Assembly (NCBI GenBank): GCA_001460835.1
Contig: CYKH01000162.1
Span: 5,384 to 42,053 of the forward strand
Direction of reading: 5' to 3'
DNA from: Bodo saltans
Taxonomy: Eukaryota > Euglenozoa > Kinetoplastea > Eubodonida > Bodonidae
DNA length: 36,670 nt
Position 1 is the stretch's first letter. Each line of letters opens with the position of its first letter. Made by a program: the position numbers and the translations under genes. This document shows, piece after piece, positions 23,708-34,478 of this stretch. The notes below the pieces were generated by a model. It was not told the origin of the DNA and did not search any database. It saw only the letters and a program-made list of their open reading frames with translations.

Positions 23708-26700
23708 ATGATGTTACTTTGCTGTTGTCTAGTACTTGCACTCGTCACCACCGTTGACAGCCTCACTATTGCTGCAAATTGCGGTAACAACAGCAACACC
23801 AGCATCGAAGAGATTCCCATTGTTCTTCCCTCGTTGAATATCTCGTCCAGTGCCAACACCACTGTATCCATGCACGTTGAGATCGACTGCCCTCCTTCTT
23901 CCTTAACGCTAGCGCCATCATTCGCAATTCAATGGCCGGCACTCAACATCAGTAGCAGCACTAGTAGTAGCAGTAAAGTGTTTGTGGTGTACTCCTTGAC
24001 GATCACCCTGCGGCGACCACTTCGTCACATTCTTGTGGATACCACATCTCTCGCTCTCCTAGGCAACACTGATTCACCGAATTCCAACGTTGTCGTAATG
24101 GTTGACACAATTCACGTGATATTGTTACCTACAGCAGAAATCAATGTGTCGACAGCAGTGAATTATGATTCCTCATCATCAAACTCTTCTGTTGTGCAGA
24201 TTGTGTTGGAAGAGAATGTTACCACCACATCACTCGCTGATGGGAGCATTTCCACTGCTACCGTCAACTCTGCAGCTGTGCCACGCCAACTCATTTTTAC
24301 AGTTGCGTCAAATGTGTCTCTCGATGGAGGAGCTCTTGAGTCGAGTGCCTCCTCAGTGAATGAAACGCTATCAAACGTTGTGCTATTTGATGTGATGGGT
24401 GGCTTGCCTTCGGATCTCTTGCGGCTAGAATTAGGAAACACGACTGCGACTGTCGCAAATTCGGTAATTTCGCATCAGATTATCAGCATTTTGAATGGGG
24501 CGAGGCTTCTGCGTATTCGAAACGCAAGTGTCGGTGCCACTGCGGCGGTGGTCAGTGCAAACAACAATGGGACGTCAGAACCTTTTTCACTACTGGCACC
24601 TACCACCATTGATATAGTGGTTGCTTCGTCTACCACACGTGTGTTTGTCCTGCAAGATATTGCAGTTGCGGTGGTGGGCACCGAAAATAGAACTGGGTTG
24701 GTGGACATCATCCTCAACACTTCATTACAATCCTCTTCTTCGGGGACAAATGTTGCACTCTTGCTTCCAGTGATCAACGTAACGGTTATTGTTGAAGGTG
24801 ATGTTGGGTCAACGATGGCATTTGCATCATCTGCTCCTTTTGCGGTCATAGGCATGACGAACCAATCGGGTGAACCTTTGAACTCCACATCATTGTCCCT
24901 CCTGACGACAGCAAGCCCCTCGGCATTCTTCGTTTCCATACGTACCTCAACCAGTCCTACTGCACAACAACATCTGTCACCAGCCGTGTGCTCTATTTCG
25001 ATGAGAGGTGGAACGATGCACTTTTTGCAGGGAGGAGGTTTCATAGACCTTGGTAGCGTGTCGCTTGCGGCACATTCAACGATTGGGGTGGTAGATGTGA
25101 GCGTCGCTGTGATGGAACCCTTTGAGAACGTATCTTACTTGGTGCCGCAACTTATCGACTCAAACATTTCTTCCGTCCTGGAAGATGCTCTGCGAACGCC
25201 TGTTGCCTATTACTTGCCGACTTCCGCCCTGCTCTGGGTTGGTGCGATAAATGGTTCCTCCTCCGCTCACCTCACCTCGTCCACTGCCGCGATGATTGAA
25301 ACAACACTAGTGAACTGCACTATGCTTCTAGGAGTGAATAGCACACGTGCTCAACTATGGATGACAGCCGGGGATGATCCTGCTGCTTCCGCCAGCAGCG
25401 GCTTCAATTTGCCAATGACGAACGCGAACAGTATTCAAGCAGGGCTTGTCGCCATGATTCACGTTGCAGGTGACGCTACTGGTTGGTTGATGAATGCCAC
25501 AGCAGCCCCCTCCGTCACCGTTCAACTTTGGGGTGCGTTTGTGAGCATTGGTGGCGCATTGTCAAATTCCAATATCTTGGTGGATGGCGGCGATGTGATG
25601 AACGCGGCGACGAACAACAACAATACGATCAGCAGTACACAAGCAGCATCTTTCTTGACGGTTGGTCATGCGTTTGCTGCGTTCGTTACTGCAATGAGTA
25701 TCTCCAACACCGCCATGACGCTGCAGAACATCCACACGCTTACTGTCAAAGGCGGCGCGATGATGTCAGTAGGAAGTGTATCGAGCAACAACCTGTCCAT
25801 CGTCACAGACATGGTTGCTACCATCAATATTGGCGTCGATGTGTTTAGTGCACGTGTGTTTGCATTTTGGCTCATTGGAGTCGCATCTTCCGATACATCG
25901 ACTCCGATTCAAAACCGTCGCCTTCTTTTTTCGTGCAGTGGTAGTAGTGACAACAAGTCGTGTAATGTCACTGTAGGCACGGGAGGTGGAGGTATTCTTC
26001 AAGACAGTGGCAACATGGCGGGAACGGAGGTTATAGTCCACAACGCTTCCTTGGCGTACATTGCTACAGGACCACTTCCTACATCATCGCGACCCATCGT
26101 GAGCCTCTTTAACTACGGCTACGCTCCGAGCGATGTTAGTGGTGTGGTATCGCTCATCATTGCAGGGGCCTTGTCGTCCTTCACCGTCACGGGGTCATCA
26201 TCTCAGACGTTGTATGTGTGGTACTTACCCAATAACCTTGTGCAGAACCTGTGCATGGTGTTTCGAGACGGTGCTCAAGTAAGCCTTGCTAGCGTCTACA
26301 TCCACATGGCGTCCATGAACCCAAGCAGCACGAATGTCTCCTGGGTCGTTCGGGATGCGAACACGTCGTTGAACATCAACGGAATGGCCTCTTGGATGAC
26401 GGGCGTCTTTAGTTCTGGTGCTTCCTTGAACAATATCACATGGATGATTGCTGACGGGGCGTATGTCTCGCTAGTTGGACCACTGTTGGGTGCGTCGATG
26501 TTCAAGGCATCTTCAATTCAAAATTGTGCATTACGTGTATGGAGCGGGGCGCGGTTGACCATCAGCGGTGATCTGCAGGTGTGGTATCCATTGTCGACGT
26601 TGAGCAGTCTGATAATGGCCGACCTGCGAGCCTCGTCTCCGTTTCAGCACAACTCTTCCTCGACGTCCAACAACGCCGCTCCGTCCTTGATGATGGCGAA

Positions 26701-29700
26701 TTCCGCTCGTTTATTGTTCACAGATGTTGAGATCAGCAGCAACAGTGGAGTTGGTGCTCAGCAAGATGCATCTATCCTGTGCGATATGTTTTCACTTGCT
26801 AGCGGCAACACCACCGCCGTCACCGACGAAGTCGTGATCCAGCTCCTCTCTGCGAGCACGCTCATGCAACTGTTCAGCTCTCCAAGGTCCATTGCGTTTG
26901 TGTTCACAAACGGCTGCGCGGTGTCTGTAACCAGTGCAAAATTGTTCAGCACTTACGCGCTCAATGACTTCACATTGACGCTGAGCAATCGATCGCATCT
27001 AAAGGGCCTCGCCCCGTTTGGCGGTTACGTGATGGAATCGTTATCTCGCCTGGATGGGCAACTGACTGTCTTGATCGACAATTCGACAATAGAATTGTAC
27101 GGAAACACAAATCTGCTGTCCATTAGCAGGCCTGGCGTCACTCAGACGACTCGAGCCGTTGTCGTGCGAGCATTACGGCAGTCGATGCTGATGTTGGATA
27201 GCTCGAACGTATCAACCGTCGTACCAACTAGCAACGCGCCACCGTGCGGCCTGGTAACAGGCTGGAACAGCAACCTCACGAATACGACCATCGTCGTAGA
27301 GGACTCCATTATCGTCGCCACTGGTCCACGAGTTTGGTTAGTGAGCACTGCCTACACGGTATCGACGTCTGGCGTGTTCGGGCTGGGCTGGGCGACCAAC
27401 GTATCGCTGTCCTTATCGCGCGTTGTGTGGAATGGAACTGGGTGTGTGTCCAATCGAATATTCTCTGCGAGCAGTGCTTGTGCACGTGCCACCACGATTG
27501 TCGTACGCAACAGTACATTGCTCTCCTCCGCCGTGTTGATGTCGGCGAATTCAGTCGTCATCCCAGCGGGCCTTGTGCCTCCCAATGATGTGAACGGTGC
27601 TGAGTCTTCATGGTTGCAGCTTGGCTTTGTCCCGTTGTTGGGTGCCGCCACAGTCACAGTCGTGTACACGACGATTGACGCAGGAGAACTAGTTGCCGGT
27701 AGTGTGGGAGTCGTTGTGCCAACCCCATTTCCAGTCGGTCTCCTCCTCAATGCAACGGTACCGCTGGTTTTGTGGAGCATCACCGGTAGCACCAGTCCCA
27801 ATAATAGCGGTGCGTCCTCTGCACTGAAGATAACTTTGGAGGGGAATGTGTTTCCTTCGTCGCCGATTATGAGGATTGCCGCGGTGGCAAACTCCGAGTG
27901 GCTTGCAATCTCTGCTACTGGCGCATCGTTGCCCGTTACTGCGACAACGATTGTAAATGGTGCCACCAGCTCAGTCGTGTCGCTGAATATGACGAGTTGC
28001 TCAAGCAATGCGTTACGACGCAACTTATCGGAAAACGCAACCTCCCGCCCACTCCGCATGAAGACGGAGTTGATCTATCCCTTAAGCCCTGTCCTTCATC
28101 GTCTTGTCTACGTGAATGCTGGGAGCGGTAGCGATGGTGGTGGTGGTGCCGCTACCATCGCTGGATTTCCTCCCAGTTGGTGTTTCGTCGCGTTTACCAC
28201 CTCTCAACCCTTCACTCTCACAAAATCGCGCAGAAATGTCACGCAAACGTTCTCCCATGCTATCACGGCCACCGTTCCTATTCCAGTCTTCTTCCCCCCG
28301 CCTGTTGTGACGACTCCCCTCAATGGTGCCACAAACGCCGTCACGACATCCACCGTTGCCTCGTCGCTGGTGGTGTCATCAGTGATTCCAAGGCCAGCGA
28401 TGGGGGCTGCACTGGTACAGCTTTCGTCCTCAGCGTTGGCATGTGCGGCAGCGGCGGCGAATGCACAGGCAGCTCAAGACGCACTCCTCGCCTACAGCAC
28501 TTTGCAGAATCAGCCAATTGGTGCGTTGGTCATGACACCTTCAGGACAGCATGAAGATCCTATCGCGCTAATGCAACAGTCCGACGATTTCAGCAGCGGT
28601 GTGGCTGACAATCCGCTTCAACTCCGCATTGCGTTGGCCTTCCGCATCAACGCCACTACTTCCACTACCCGCAACAACAACATGTCTCTAAGTGACCTCA
28701 CATTTCTGAACTGGCAAGAGGGTGCTGAGAACGCAGCCGGTGCTATTGTTGGGAATGTGTTTATCATTTGGCCGGTGTACATTGCTGTGGTGATGATGAT
28801 CACGTATTACCGATGTCGTCATCATGAGGCACTCAACCCTACGCCAACCATGGTCGCTGGGGCCACAGGGAAGCGCGATCGCAAGCATCTTCGACAGAAA
28901 ACAGCAGGATCTTCCCATGAAGAAGGGTTGCTGGACAAGCAGCATGCAAAGGACAAGGATGAGACCATGGAAGAGCGAGGAGAGCGGCAAAAGAGTATGA
29001 CCTACGCGATGATCCCTGGCTTGTTGCGTCCATTGGCGGGAAAGATTCAGTATGTAGCTCTTCGCTCGAATTTTCCAGGAGCATTTGTAGTTCCTTACGC
29101 ACTGCTTGTGCAGCCAACGATCACTGCCGCCACTGGTTTAACCGGTCGATGTGGTGACGCCGCGCTTCCCGGGAGCGCGTGCTTCCTTGGCCTCGTTGGA
29201 CTTGCGTTTTGCTTCCTACCATTCTTTGTAGGGTTGTATCTGGTGGTGGGAATATGCGGCAGAGCACGATGGGGTGCTGAATGGCGCACCGTGCAACCGT
29301 TTCGCGCGGTGGCCATCACCACAAACGCTGCCCAGATTCGAGCGGTGGTACCTTCTGTCACTGACTTCCTCAGCAACCCTCGACAGGTTGCGATCACTTA
29401 CGCACAGGCGCAATGGAAAGAGTGGAGCACCGAACGACACAAGTGGGCCGAGCAACAATCATTTGATGCGAATCATGGTGGGCCTCAAGATCACTCTTCT
29501 GGAGTTCACGGCGAGGATGATGACGATGACGGTGACAACCTCGCCGCGTCCGTCTCGACGCTTTCATTTCTTGCTCGAGTGTCGCTGGTGGAACCGTACC
29601 TTCCAGGGCGAGAGTGGTTTCTCTTTATTGAACTAGGAGGAATGCTTGCCTCTGGGATACCGATCGGTGCAGCCTGGGCAGCTGGTGGCACTGACTGCGA

Positions 29701-31102
29701 TGCATCGCTTTGGATTGTCTTTGTGGTGGCGACTCTTGGCACTCTCGCTGTTGTCATTCTAAAGCCATATGCGACGATGATCGAAACAATATGGTCTGCT
29801 ATCATGGGCGCTCTGACGGTGATCGTCACGTTATGCCTTGTGACTGGGGATACGGAGGCTGCTGACGGCATTGCACTGGCCCAAGCGATTGCAAGCATTT
29901 TGCCGGTATTGCGGCAAATTCCAAAAGTTGTGATCACGATCATGAAAGGGGTTGTGCATGCACAAGGGGCATTGAAACGAAAGTTGCGTCGGCGTAATAT
30001 TGAAGTGAAACGACAACAGCAACTAGAACGTCGACGTCGTGAGAATGAGCATTTGAAACAAGCGTTTGCGAGTAGTGATTTTGTCGGTGATGGTGCTACT
30101 ACCCCCACAGGTGCTGCTGCTGCATTGCCGCCGACAGACTTGAGTCGCTTTATTCAAATTCCCCCAGAAGACCACAGCAGCGACCTGACTGATGCAGAAA
30201 TGGCCAGCGTGTTATCATCGGCACTGCCTACCCCAGAGGTATCACCTACAAGGCCCGCATCCCCAATTCCGAGAAGTATCTTGAAGACATCACCGCCGCA
30301 GCGCACAGCATCTCAAACGAACGTGACAGTTGTGCGACGAACGAGAAGTCCTCAGCAGATCCCACGTTCTTCTCAAGTTGAGGCACTTTCCCGTCGACGA
30401 ACAACGCAGCCAGGCACTGGAAAGCGTGCTGATGCTGCCGCCGCCGCTGCCTCTGCTGCATCGGCGGAGGCGGCGGCCGTTTTCCTGGCGAATGGAGAGC
30501 TTCCTCGCCCAACCCGAGAGCTTGATCCGCAGGACATTGCGCGCCACCAAGAGAAGGACGATCATGCGATCACTGAAGATCAAGAAGTTCTGCAACTACA
30601 ACGTGATGTGGAGGCTATCAAGCTTCGTCGCAGCAAGCAAGCGTCCGTGGATGCAGGACGCACGAATGTGCAAGAAGCTCGCGACCAAGAAAGAAACCTT
30701 CGAAATCCTGTTGTGGCAATAACAACAACGTTGTCACCAAAGCGATCGCCTACCTTCCGAGATCTTTCCGCACATGCAGCGGTGGCGGTTTCTTCAGGAG
30801 GGGGCGGATCGACACTTCACATCAACTCACCGTCGTCTTCTCCTTATCCGGGGATACGCCTCTTTGATGACACCTCTCCACCACAACCCTCGCCATCACC
30901 ACCACCACCACCACCGCTTGTACATCGTGCAACAACGGAGATGCGATATCATGACCTGATGCTTCTTGCATTAGATATTTGCCGCAAGAACCACCCCCGT
31001 CGGCGTGCTGCTCCGATGTCCTCCATTCAGCAGAGAAGCAACATGAAGATGCTGCTAGAATTGGTCCAAGCGACAAAGGATAAGAGTGGCGGCTCCCATT
31101 GA
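23708..31102 (+). CDS. very large surface protein: glycosylated ectodomain, ~7 membrane helices, cytoplasmic tail
   Basis: The product has 2464 residues. A signal peptide (MMLLCCCLVLALVTTVDS) starts at 23708; the frame is open back to 23252 but that part overlaps the FG-repeat gene. Residues of about 20-1675 form one continuous Ser/Thr/Asn/Val-rich ectodomain dense in N-x-S/T sequons. Recurring strand pairs such as TTIVVRNSTLLSSAVLM and TTIVVEDSIIVATG hint at a beta-helix or adhesin-like fold. Helices follow, with the first (IVGNVFIIWPVYIAVVMMITYY) at about 1680-1700 and others at FVVPYALLVQPTITAATGL, CFLGLVGLAFCFLPFFVGLYLVVG, FLFIELGGMLASGIPIGAAW, LWIVFVVATLGTLAVVIL, WSAIMGALTVIVTLCLV and about 2060-2085. 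Residues of about 2090-2464 are cytoplasmic: basic, Pro/Ser-rich, with an Ala run. I do not recognise a named family. It resembles large putative surface membrane proteins of bodonids; receptor function is inference. Confidence 0.82.
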   Translation: MMLLCCCLVLALVTTVDSLTIAANCGNNSNTSIEEIPIVLPSLNISSSANTTVSMHVEIDCPPSSLTLAPSFAIQWPALNISSSTSSSSKVFVVYSLTITLRRPLRHILVDTTSLALLGNTDSPNSNVVVMVDTIHVILLPTAEINVSTAVNYDSSSSNSSVVQIVLEENVTTTSLADGSISTATVNSAAVPRQLIFTVASNVSLDGGALESSASSVNETLSNVVLFDVMGGLPSDLLRLELGNTTATVANSVISHQIISILNGARLLRIRNASVGATAAVVSANNNGTSEPFSLLAPTTIDIVVASSTTRVFVLQDIAVAVVGTENRTGLVDIILNTSLQSSSSGTNVALLLPVINVTVIVEGDVGSTMAFASSAPFAVIGMTNQSGEPLNSTSLSLLTTASPSAFFVSIRTSTSPTAQQHLSPAVCSISMRGGTMHFLQGGGFIDLGSVSLAAHSTIGVVDVSVAVMEPFENVSYLVPQLIDSNISSVLEDALRTPVAYYLPTSALLWVGAINGSSSAHLTSSTAAMIETTLVNCTMLLGVNSTRAQLWMTAGDDPAASASSGFNLPMTNANSIQAGLVAMIHVAGDATGWLMNATAAPSVTVQLWGAFVSIGGALSNSNILVDGGDVMNAATNNNNTISSTQAASFLTVGHAFAAFVTAMSISNTAMTLQNIHTLTVKGGAMMSVGSVSSNNLSIVTDMVATINIGVDVFSARVFAFWLIGVASSDTSTPIQNRRLLFSCSGSSDNKSCNVTVGTGGGGILQDSGNMAGTEVIVHNASLAYIATGPLPTSSRPIVSLFNYGYAPSDVSGVVSLIIAGALSSFTVTGSSSQTLYVWYLPNNLVQNLCMVFRDGAQVSLASVYIHMASMNPSSTNVSWVVRDANTSLNINGMASWMTGVFSSGASLNNITWMIADGAYVSLVGPLLGASMFKASSIQNCALRVWSGARLTISGDLQVWYPLSTLSSLIMADLRASSPFQHNSSSTSNNAAPSLMMANSARLLFTDVEISSNSGVGAQQDASILCDMFSLASGNTTAVTDEVVIQLLSASTLMQLFSSPRSIAFVFTNGCAVSVTSAKLFSTYALNDFTLTLSNRSHLKGLAPFGGYVMESLSRLDGQLTVLIDNSTIELYGNTNLLSISRPGVTQTTRAVVVRALRQSMLMLDSSNVSTVVPTSNAPPCGLVTGWNSNLTNTTIVVEDSIIVATGPRVWLVSTAYTVSTSGVFGLGWATNVSLSLSRVVWNGTGCVSNRIFSASSACARATTIVVRNSTLLSSAVLMSANSVVIPAGLVPPNDVNGAESSWLQLGFVPLLGAATVTVVYTTIDAGELVAGSVGVVVPTPFPVGLLLNATVPLVLWSITGSTSPNNSGASSALKITLEGNVFPSSPIMRIAAVANSEWLAISATGASLPVTATTIVNGATSSVVSLNMTSCSSNALRRNLSENATSRPLRMKTELIYPLSPVLHRLVYVNAGSGSDGGGGAATIAGFPPSWCFVAFTTSQPFTLTKSRRNVTQTFSHAITATVPIPVFFPPPVVTTPLNGATNAVTTSTVASSLVVSSVIPRPAMGAALVQLSSSALACAAAAANAQAAQDALLAYSTLQNQPIGALVMTPSGQHEDPIALMQQSDDFSSGVADNPLQLRIALAFRINATTSTTRNNNMSLSDLTFLNWQEGAENAAGAIVGNVFIIWPVYIAVVMMITYYRCRHHEALNPTPTMVAGATGKRDRKHLRQKTAGSSHEEGLLDKQHAKDKDETMEERGERQKSMTYAMIPGLLRPLAGKIQYVALRSNFPGAFVVPYALLVQPTITAATGLTGRCGDAALPGSACFLGLVGLAFCFLPFFVGLYLVVGICGRARWGAEWRTVQPFRAVAITTNAAQIRAVVPSVTDFLSNPRQVAITYAQAQWKEWSTERHKWAEQQSFDANHGGPQDHSSGVHGEDDDDDGDNLAASVSTLSFLARVSLVEPYLPGREWFLFIELGGMLASGIPIGAAWAAGGTDCDASLWIVFVVATLGTLAVVILKPYATMIETIWSAIMGALTVIVTLCLVTGDTEAADGIALAQAIASILPVLRQIPKVVITIMKGVVHAQGALKRKLRRRNIEVKRQQQLERRRRENEHLKQAFASSDFVGDGATTPTGAAAALPPTDLSRFIQIPPEDHSSDLTDAEMASVLSSALPTPEVSPTRPASPIPRSILKTSPPQRTASQTNVTVVRRTRSPQQIPRSSQVEALSRRRTTQPGTGKRADAAAAAASAASAEAAAVFLANGELPRPTRELDPQDIARHQEKDDHAITEDQEVLQLQRDVEAIKLRRSKQASVDAGRTNVQEARDQERNLRNPVVAITTTLSPKRSPTFRDLSAHAAVAVSSGGGGSTLHINSPSSSPYPGIRLFDDTSPPQPSPSPPPPPPLVHRATTEMRYHDLMLLALDICRKNHPRRRAAPMSSIQQRSNMKMLLELVQATKDKSGGSH

Positions 31103-31207
31103 CCCTCCACTCAGTTCCTCGACCCTCTCCCTTTCAGTTATTTATCTATTTTCTCGAACTACGCAAAATACGTTGTCCAGAACATTGTTCTTGTCGCAAT
31201 AATTACG

Positions 31208-31237
31208 TTCTGTTGTTTTTCTCCTATTTCGCACAAG
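31208..31237 (+). promoter_or_regulatory. polypyrimidine tract and spliced-leader acceptor for the Spb1 gene
   Basis: A T/C-rich run (31208-31230) is followed by CACAAG with the AG at 31236-31237. The next ATG is 31342, after a purine-rich leader of 104 nt. Confidence 0.5.
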
Positions 31238-31341
31238 TAAAAGAGAGAGTGAGAGTGTGAGAACGTTAACAGAGTGAGAGAACCGCTAAGAAAAGACTTC
31301 GCTTAACATAAACCGACACAAATCTCCACAGAAATCCAATC

Positions 31342-34146
31342 ATGGGAACCAAGTCCAAGAAGAAGGCCAAGACCAGACTCGACGCGTACTACCGCCTAGC
31401 CAAGGATCAGGGTTACCGTGCACGTTCTGCGTTCAAGCTTATCCAACTCAACCGCAAGTATGATTTCCTCGCGAAGTCGAAGGTCCTTGTCGATCTTTGT
31501 GCGGCCCCTGGAGGTTGGTGCCAAGTAGCTGCGAAGCACATGCCCATCGGTTCCAAAATTGTCGGTGTCGATCTCGTCCCTATTGCACCCATTCGTGGTT
31601 GCAAGACGTTCGTCGGTGACATCACAGATGACAAAACCCGAAAGATGGTTGTCACGTGGCTCAAGAAGGAGCCCGTCGACTGCGTCATTCACGATGGTGC
31701 GCCAAACGTTGGTGGTGTCTGGTCCCGTGATCTCTTCGAGCAAAACGCTCTCGTGCTCTGCGCCGCTAAGATGGCGACGGCGCTGCTTCGCCCTGGCGGT
31801 TGGTTCGTGACCAAGGTATTCCGTTCCCAGGATTTCCAGAAGTTGATGTGGGTCATGAAGCAACTTTTCGACAAGGTTGAGGCAACAAAGCCCCTTGCTT
31901 CTCGTATGGAGTCTGCTGAAATTTTCGTCGTCTGCGCTGGATACAAAGCACCAAAGCACTTGGACCCCAAGATGTTCCACGCCCAGAGTGTCTTCGCCGA
32001 CGTTGCCGAGGAGAAGATCGTCAATGCCGCTGGCATTCTCGTGACCCCAAAGAACAACGTTCCTCAAGGCTATGATGAGTTCGCAACCATCACTCACAAC
32101 GTGGCCACGCTGAGCGACTTCCTCCACTGCCGCGAGCCTCGTGAGTTCCTCAAGACGCATCACGAGATTCGTTTCCCCGAAGAAGATCGTCATATGCTGA
32201 AGTCTAAGCATTCACGCAAAGAACTTGTTTACCTGTGCCACGACCTTCTGCAAGTCGGCGAGGGTGACCGTCGCCGTTTGATCCGTTGGCGTGAGCAACT
32301 CCTTCGTGAGCAGCAGCGTGCGGCCCAAGACGAGGCGGCGGGTGATGACAACAGCGAGATTGGCAGCGATGCTGGTGCTGCTGCTGGCTCCGACAATGAA
32401 GGCGAAGACACCCAACAGCTCCTGGGCGACGGTGAGGGTGACGTCACTGAGATGGCACGACAGCTGCTAGAGATCCGCAAACATCAGGCGAAAGAACTGA
32501 AAAAGAAGCAAAAGAAGCTTGTCGACCGCAAGCTCAAGCAGGTGAAGGGCCTGATCAACTACGACCCCACGGCATCGGCTGACCACTTGACCGACACCAC
32601 CGGGTTTGACTACAAGGGTGCTGCTGCGCTCGATGCGGATGGCATTGTCGATACGGAAGAAGGCGCAGAAAACGCCAACGACTGGACGATTGCTAACGTG
32701 GGAGCCATTGACGAAGAACGTTTATCAAAGTTGATGGACAAACATTTCGAAGACCCCGAGGCCGACCGCCACCTTAACGACCCTCTCGCCCCTGTGATGG
32801 GTGCCACCCTTGGCGACGAGGACGACGTGGACCTTGGCTCAGGCGATGACAAGGACGACGACGATGAGGCAGGATCCGACGAGGACGACGATGTGATCCG
32901 CCCACTCCCAATCGGCCAGTCTCTCCAAGTGATTGAAGGACGCGAGGAGTCCTACGATGTGGATTACTACGGTAACTACATTGTCGCTGAGAAGAGCAAT
33001 CGCGTTCGCCTCTTCGAAGAGGGCTTTGGCAACAACAATGAGGATGAAGAGGGTGAGGAGGACGATGACAACATGTCTCCACAGGAGAAGAAGGTCGCTG
33101 CCCGCAAAGCAAAGGATACCGCAGACTTGGACGAAGCTGGCAAGCAGAGCAAGTGGCAACGCCGCCACCTCAACATCGATAAAGTCCTCAATCGCACCTT
33201 CCCCAAGCCACGCGATCCCAAGAAGCGCAACAAGCGCCTCGAAGAAGATCAAATTGAGCTTGACAACGGCTCCGACGATGACGCAGCAGCAGCAGGAAAG
33301 AAGGCAAAGGCGGACAAGGGACCACGCATGAAGTTCGGCGCGGAAGCAGACGACGACACCGACGACTCCGAAGACGACTACGTCGCCAGCGACATTAGCA
33401 GCCTCGGTGGAAATGCTAGCGACGACAATGACGACTTCGAGGTCCGCAAGGGCCGACAGGACACCCGAAAGAAGCGCGCAATCATTCCTGATATTGGCAA
33501 GCTCACCGCAATGGAGTTGGTCAAGCAACAGCGCAAGCAGACCACAAAGGATAACAAGACGCTGCGCAGGGAGAACAAGAAGAACAAGGCCTCTGGCAAG
33601 AAGAAGGATAAGAAGGAGGACACCACCTTCGAGGAGATTCCTATTGCTCTCACCGACCCTGATATCCGCGCCCGCACCCACGCTATTGCGACTAAGATGC
33701 TCGACAAACGCTCCCGCCGTGATATTCTGGACGCCAGCATCAACAGATTCATGAACAACGATGATGACGATCTGCCAGATTGGTTTGTTAAGGACGAGCA
33801 GCGCAACTGCAAGGTGATCTTGCCCGTCACCGCCGCAGATGTGGAGAATGAACGGAATCGTTTCCGAGAACTCAACGCCAGGCCAGGCAAGAAGGTCATG
33901 GAGGCCCAAGGCCGAAAGCGACGAAAGGCGCAACGAATGCTGCGTGGCCTCATCGAGAAGGGAAAGTCCGATCCTCGTGCACGTCAGAAGGCAAACGGCA
34001 CCTCGGTCCGCACTTTGATGCGCTCCACCGCTATCAAGGGTGAGAACATCAACAAAAAGAAGAACAAGCCTCTGGATCCCAAATCTATGGGCGAGAAGAA
34101 GCGAACAAGGCAACGCCTGAAGCGTCAAGGCAAGGGCAAGCGGTAA
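31342..34146 (+). CDS. spb1: Spb1/FTSJ3-type rRNA 2'-O-methyltransferase, ribosome biogenesis
   Basis: The product has 934 residues. Spb1 methylates 2'-OH of 25S/28S rRNA in nucleolar pre-60S particles using S-adenosylmethionine. The N-terminal FtsJ/RrmJ domain is complete: RSAFKLIQL with Lys32, the SAM loop VDLCAAPGGWCQVA (about 50-63), CVIHDGAPNVGG with Asp118, GGWFVTKVF with Lys158 and ESAEIFVVC with Glu193. These form the K-D-K-E catalytic tetrad, with the same internal spacing as bacterial RrmJ. A central region of the DUF3381 type follows (LSDFLHCREPREFLKTHHEIRF, about 255-276), then long Asp/Glu-rich stretches. The Spb1 C-terminal domain runs from about 810 (DDDLPDWFVKDEQ, RFRELNARPGKKVMEAQGRKRRKA, STAIKG) to a Lys/Arg-rich nucleolar-type end. 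Length is near that of yeast Spb1. Gene intact; the start is the first ATG after the acceptor. Confidence 0.96.
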   Translation: MGTKSKKKAKTRLDAYYRLAKDQGYRARSAFKLIQLNRKYDFLAKSKVLVDLCAAPGGWCQVAAKHMPIGSKIVGVDLVPIAPIRGCKTFVGDITDDKTRKMVVTWLKKEPVDCVIHDGAPNVGGVWSRDLFEQNALVLCAAKMATALLRPGGWFVTKVFRSQDFQKLMWVMKQLFDKVEATKPLASRMESAEIFVVCAGYKAPKHLDPKMFHAQSVFADVAEEKIVNAAGILVTPKNNVPQGYDEFATITHNVATLSDFLHCREPREFLKTHHEIRFPEEDRHMLKSKHSRKELVYLCHDLLQVGEGDRRRLIRWREQLLREQQRAAQDEAAGDDNSEIGSDAGAAAGSDNEGEDTQQLLGDGEGDVTEMARQLLEIRKHQAKELKKKQKKLVDRKLKQVKGLINYDPTASADHLTDTTGFDYKGAAALDADGIVDTEEGAENANDWTIANVGAIDEERLSKLMDKHFEDPEADRHLNDPLAPVMGATLGDEDDVDLGSGDDKDDDDEAGSDEDDDVIRPLPIGQSLQVIEGREESYDVDYYGNYIVAEKSNRVRLFEEGFGNNNEDEEGEEDDDNMSPQEKKVAARKAKDTADLDEAGKQSKWQRRHLNIDKVLNRTFPKPRDPKKRNKRLEEDQIELDNGSDDDAAAAGKKAKADKGPRMKFGAEADDDTDDSEDDYVASDISSLGGNASDDNDDFEVRKGRQDTRKKRAIIPDIGKLTAMELVKQQRKQTTKDNKTLRRENKKNKASGKKKDKKEDTTFEEIPIALTDPDIRARTHAIATKMLDKRSRRDILDASINRFMNNDDDDLPDWFVKDEQRNCKVILPVTAADVENERNRFRELNARPGKKVMEAQGRKRRKAQRMLRGLIEKGKSDPRARQKANGTSVRTLMRSTAIKGENINKKKNKPLDPKSMGEKKRTRQRLKRQGKGKR

Positions 34147-34379
34147 AGCTGCTTTGCATGCAGCCAAAATATACCTCGAAGGGGGGCGAGAAATGAAATC
34201 GAGAGAATTTTGTGAAGTTTTTGACATGTGCATGAGGAAGAAACCAGTGAGATTGGCAAGAAATGAGACAAGAGATTATTTTTGCGGTTAATCGTACGTA
34301 ACATCAAACAAACAAAACAACTGCGCAAGACGCGCCACACATCATTAAAAATGCCCATGGAAGGTACTTCATAAGCGCG

Positions 34380-34399
34380 CACACACACACACACACACA
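34380..34399 (+). repeat. (CA)n microsatellite
   Basis: About ten CA units in the spacer upstream of the METTL21-like gene. Such dinucleotide runs vary in length between isolates. Confidence 0.9.
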
Positions 34400-34449
34400 G
34401 CCAGTGCACAGGTGAAACTTTTTGTTTGTTTGTTACAAGAAGAAAATCA

Positions 34450-34478
34450 TTCTTTTTTTTTTGTTTGTCTGTTGAAAG
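34450..34478 (+). promoter_or_regulatory. polypyrimidine tract and spliced-leader acceptor for the METTL21-like gene
   Basis: A long T run with interspersed G/C is followed by GAAAG with the AG at 34477-34478. ATG 34514 is the first afterwards, excluding the upstream in-frame extension to 34412, which would translate the tract itself. Confidence 0.55.

Noticed and set aside
32839-34233. 464-codon open frame on the minus strand, hydrophobic
   Set aside because: It is the complement of the Asp/Glu/Lys-rich part of Spb1. Leu/Val/Ile codons arise mechanically from antisense of GAC/GAG/AAG.
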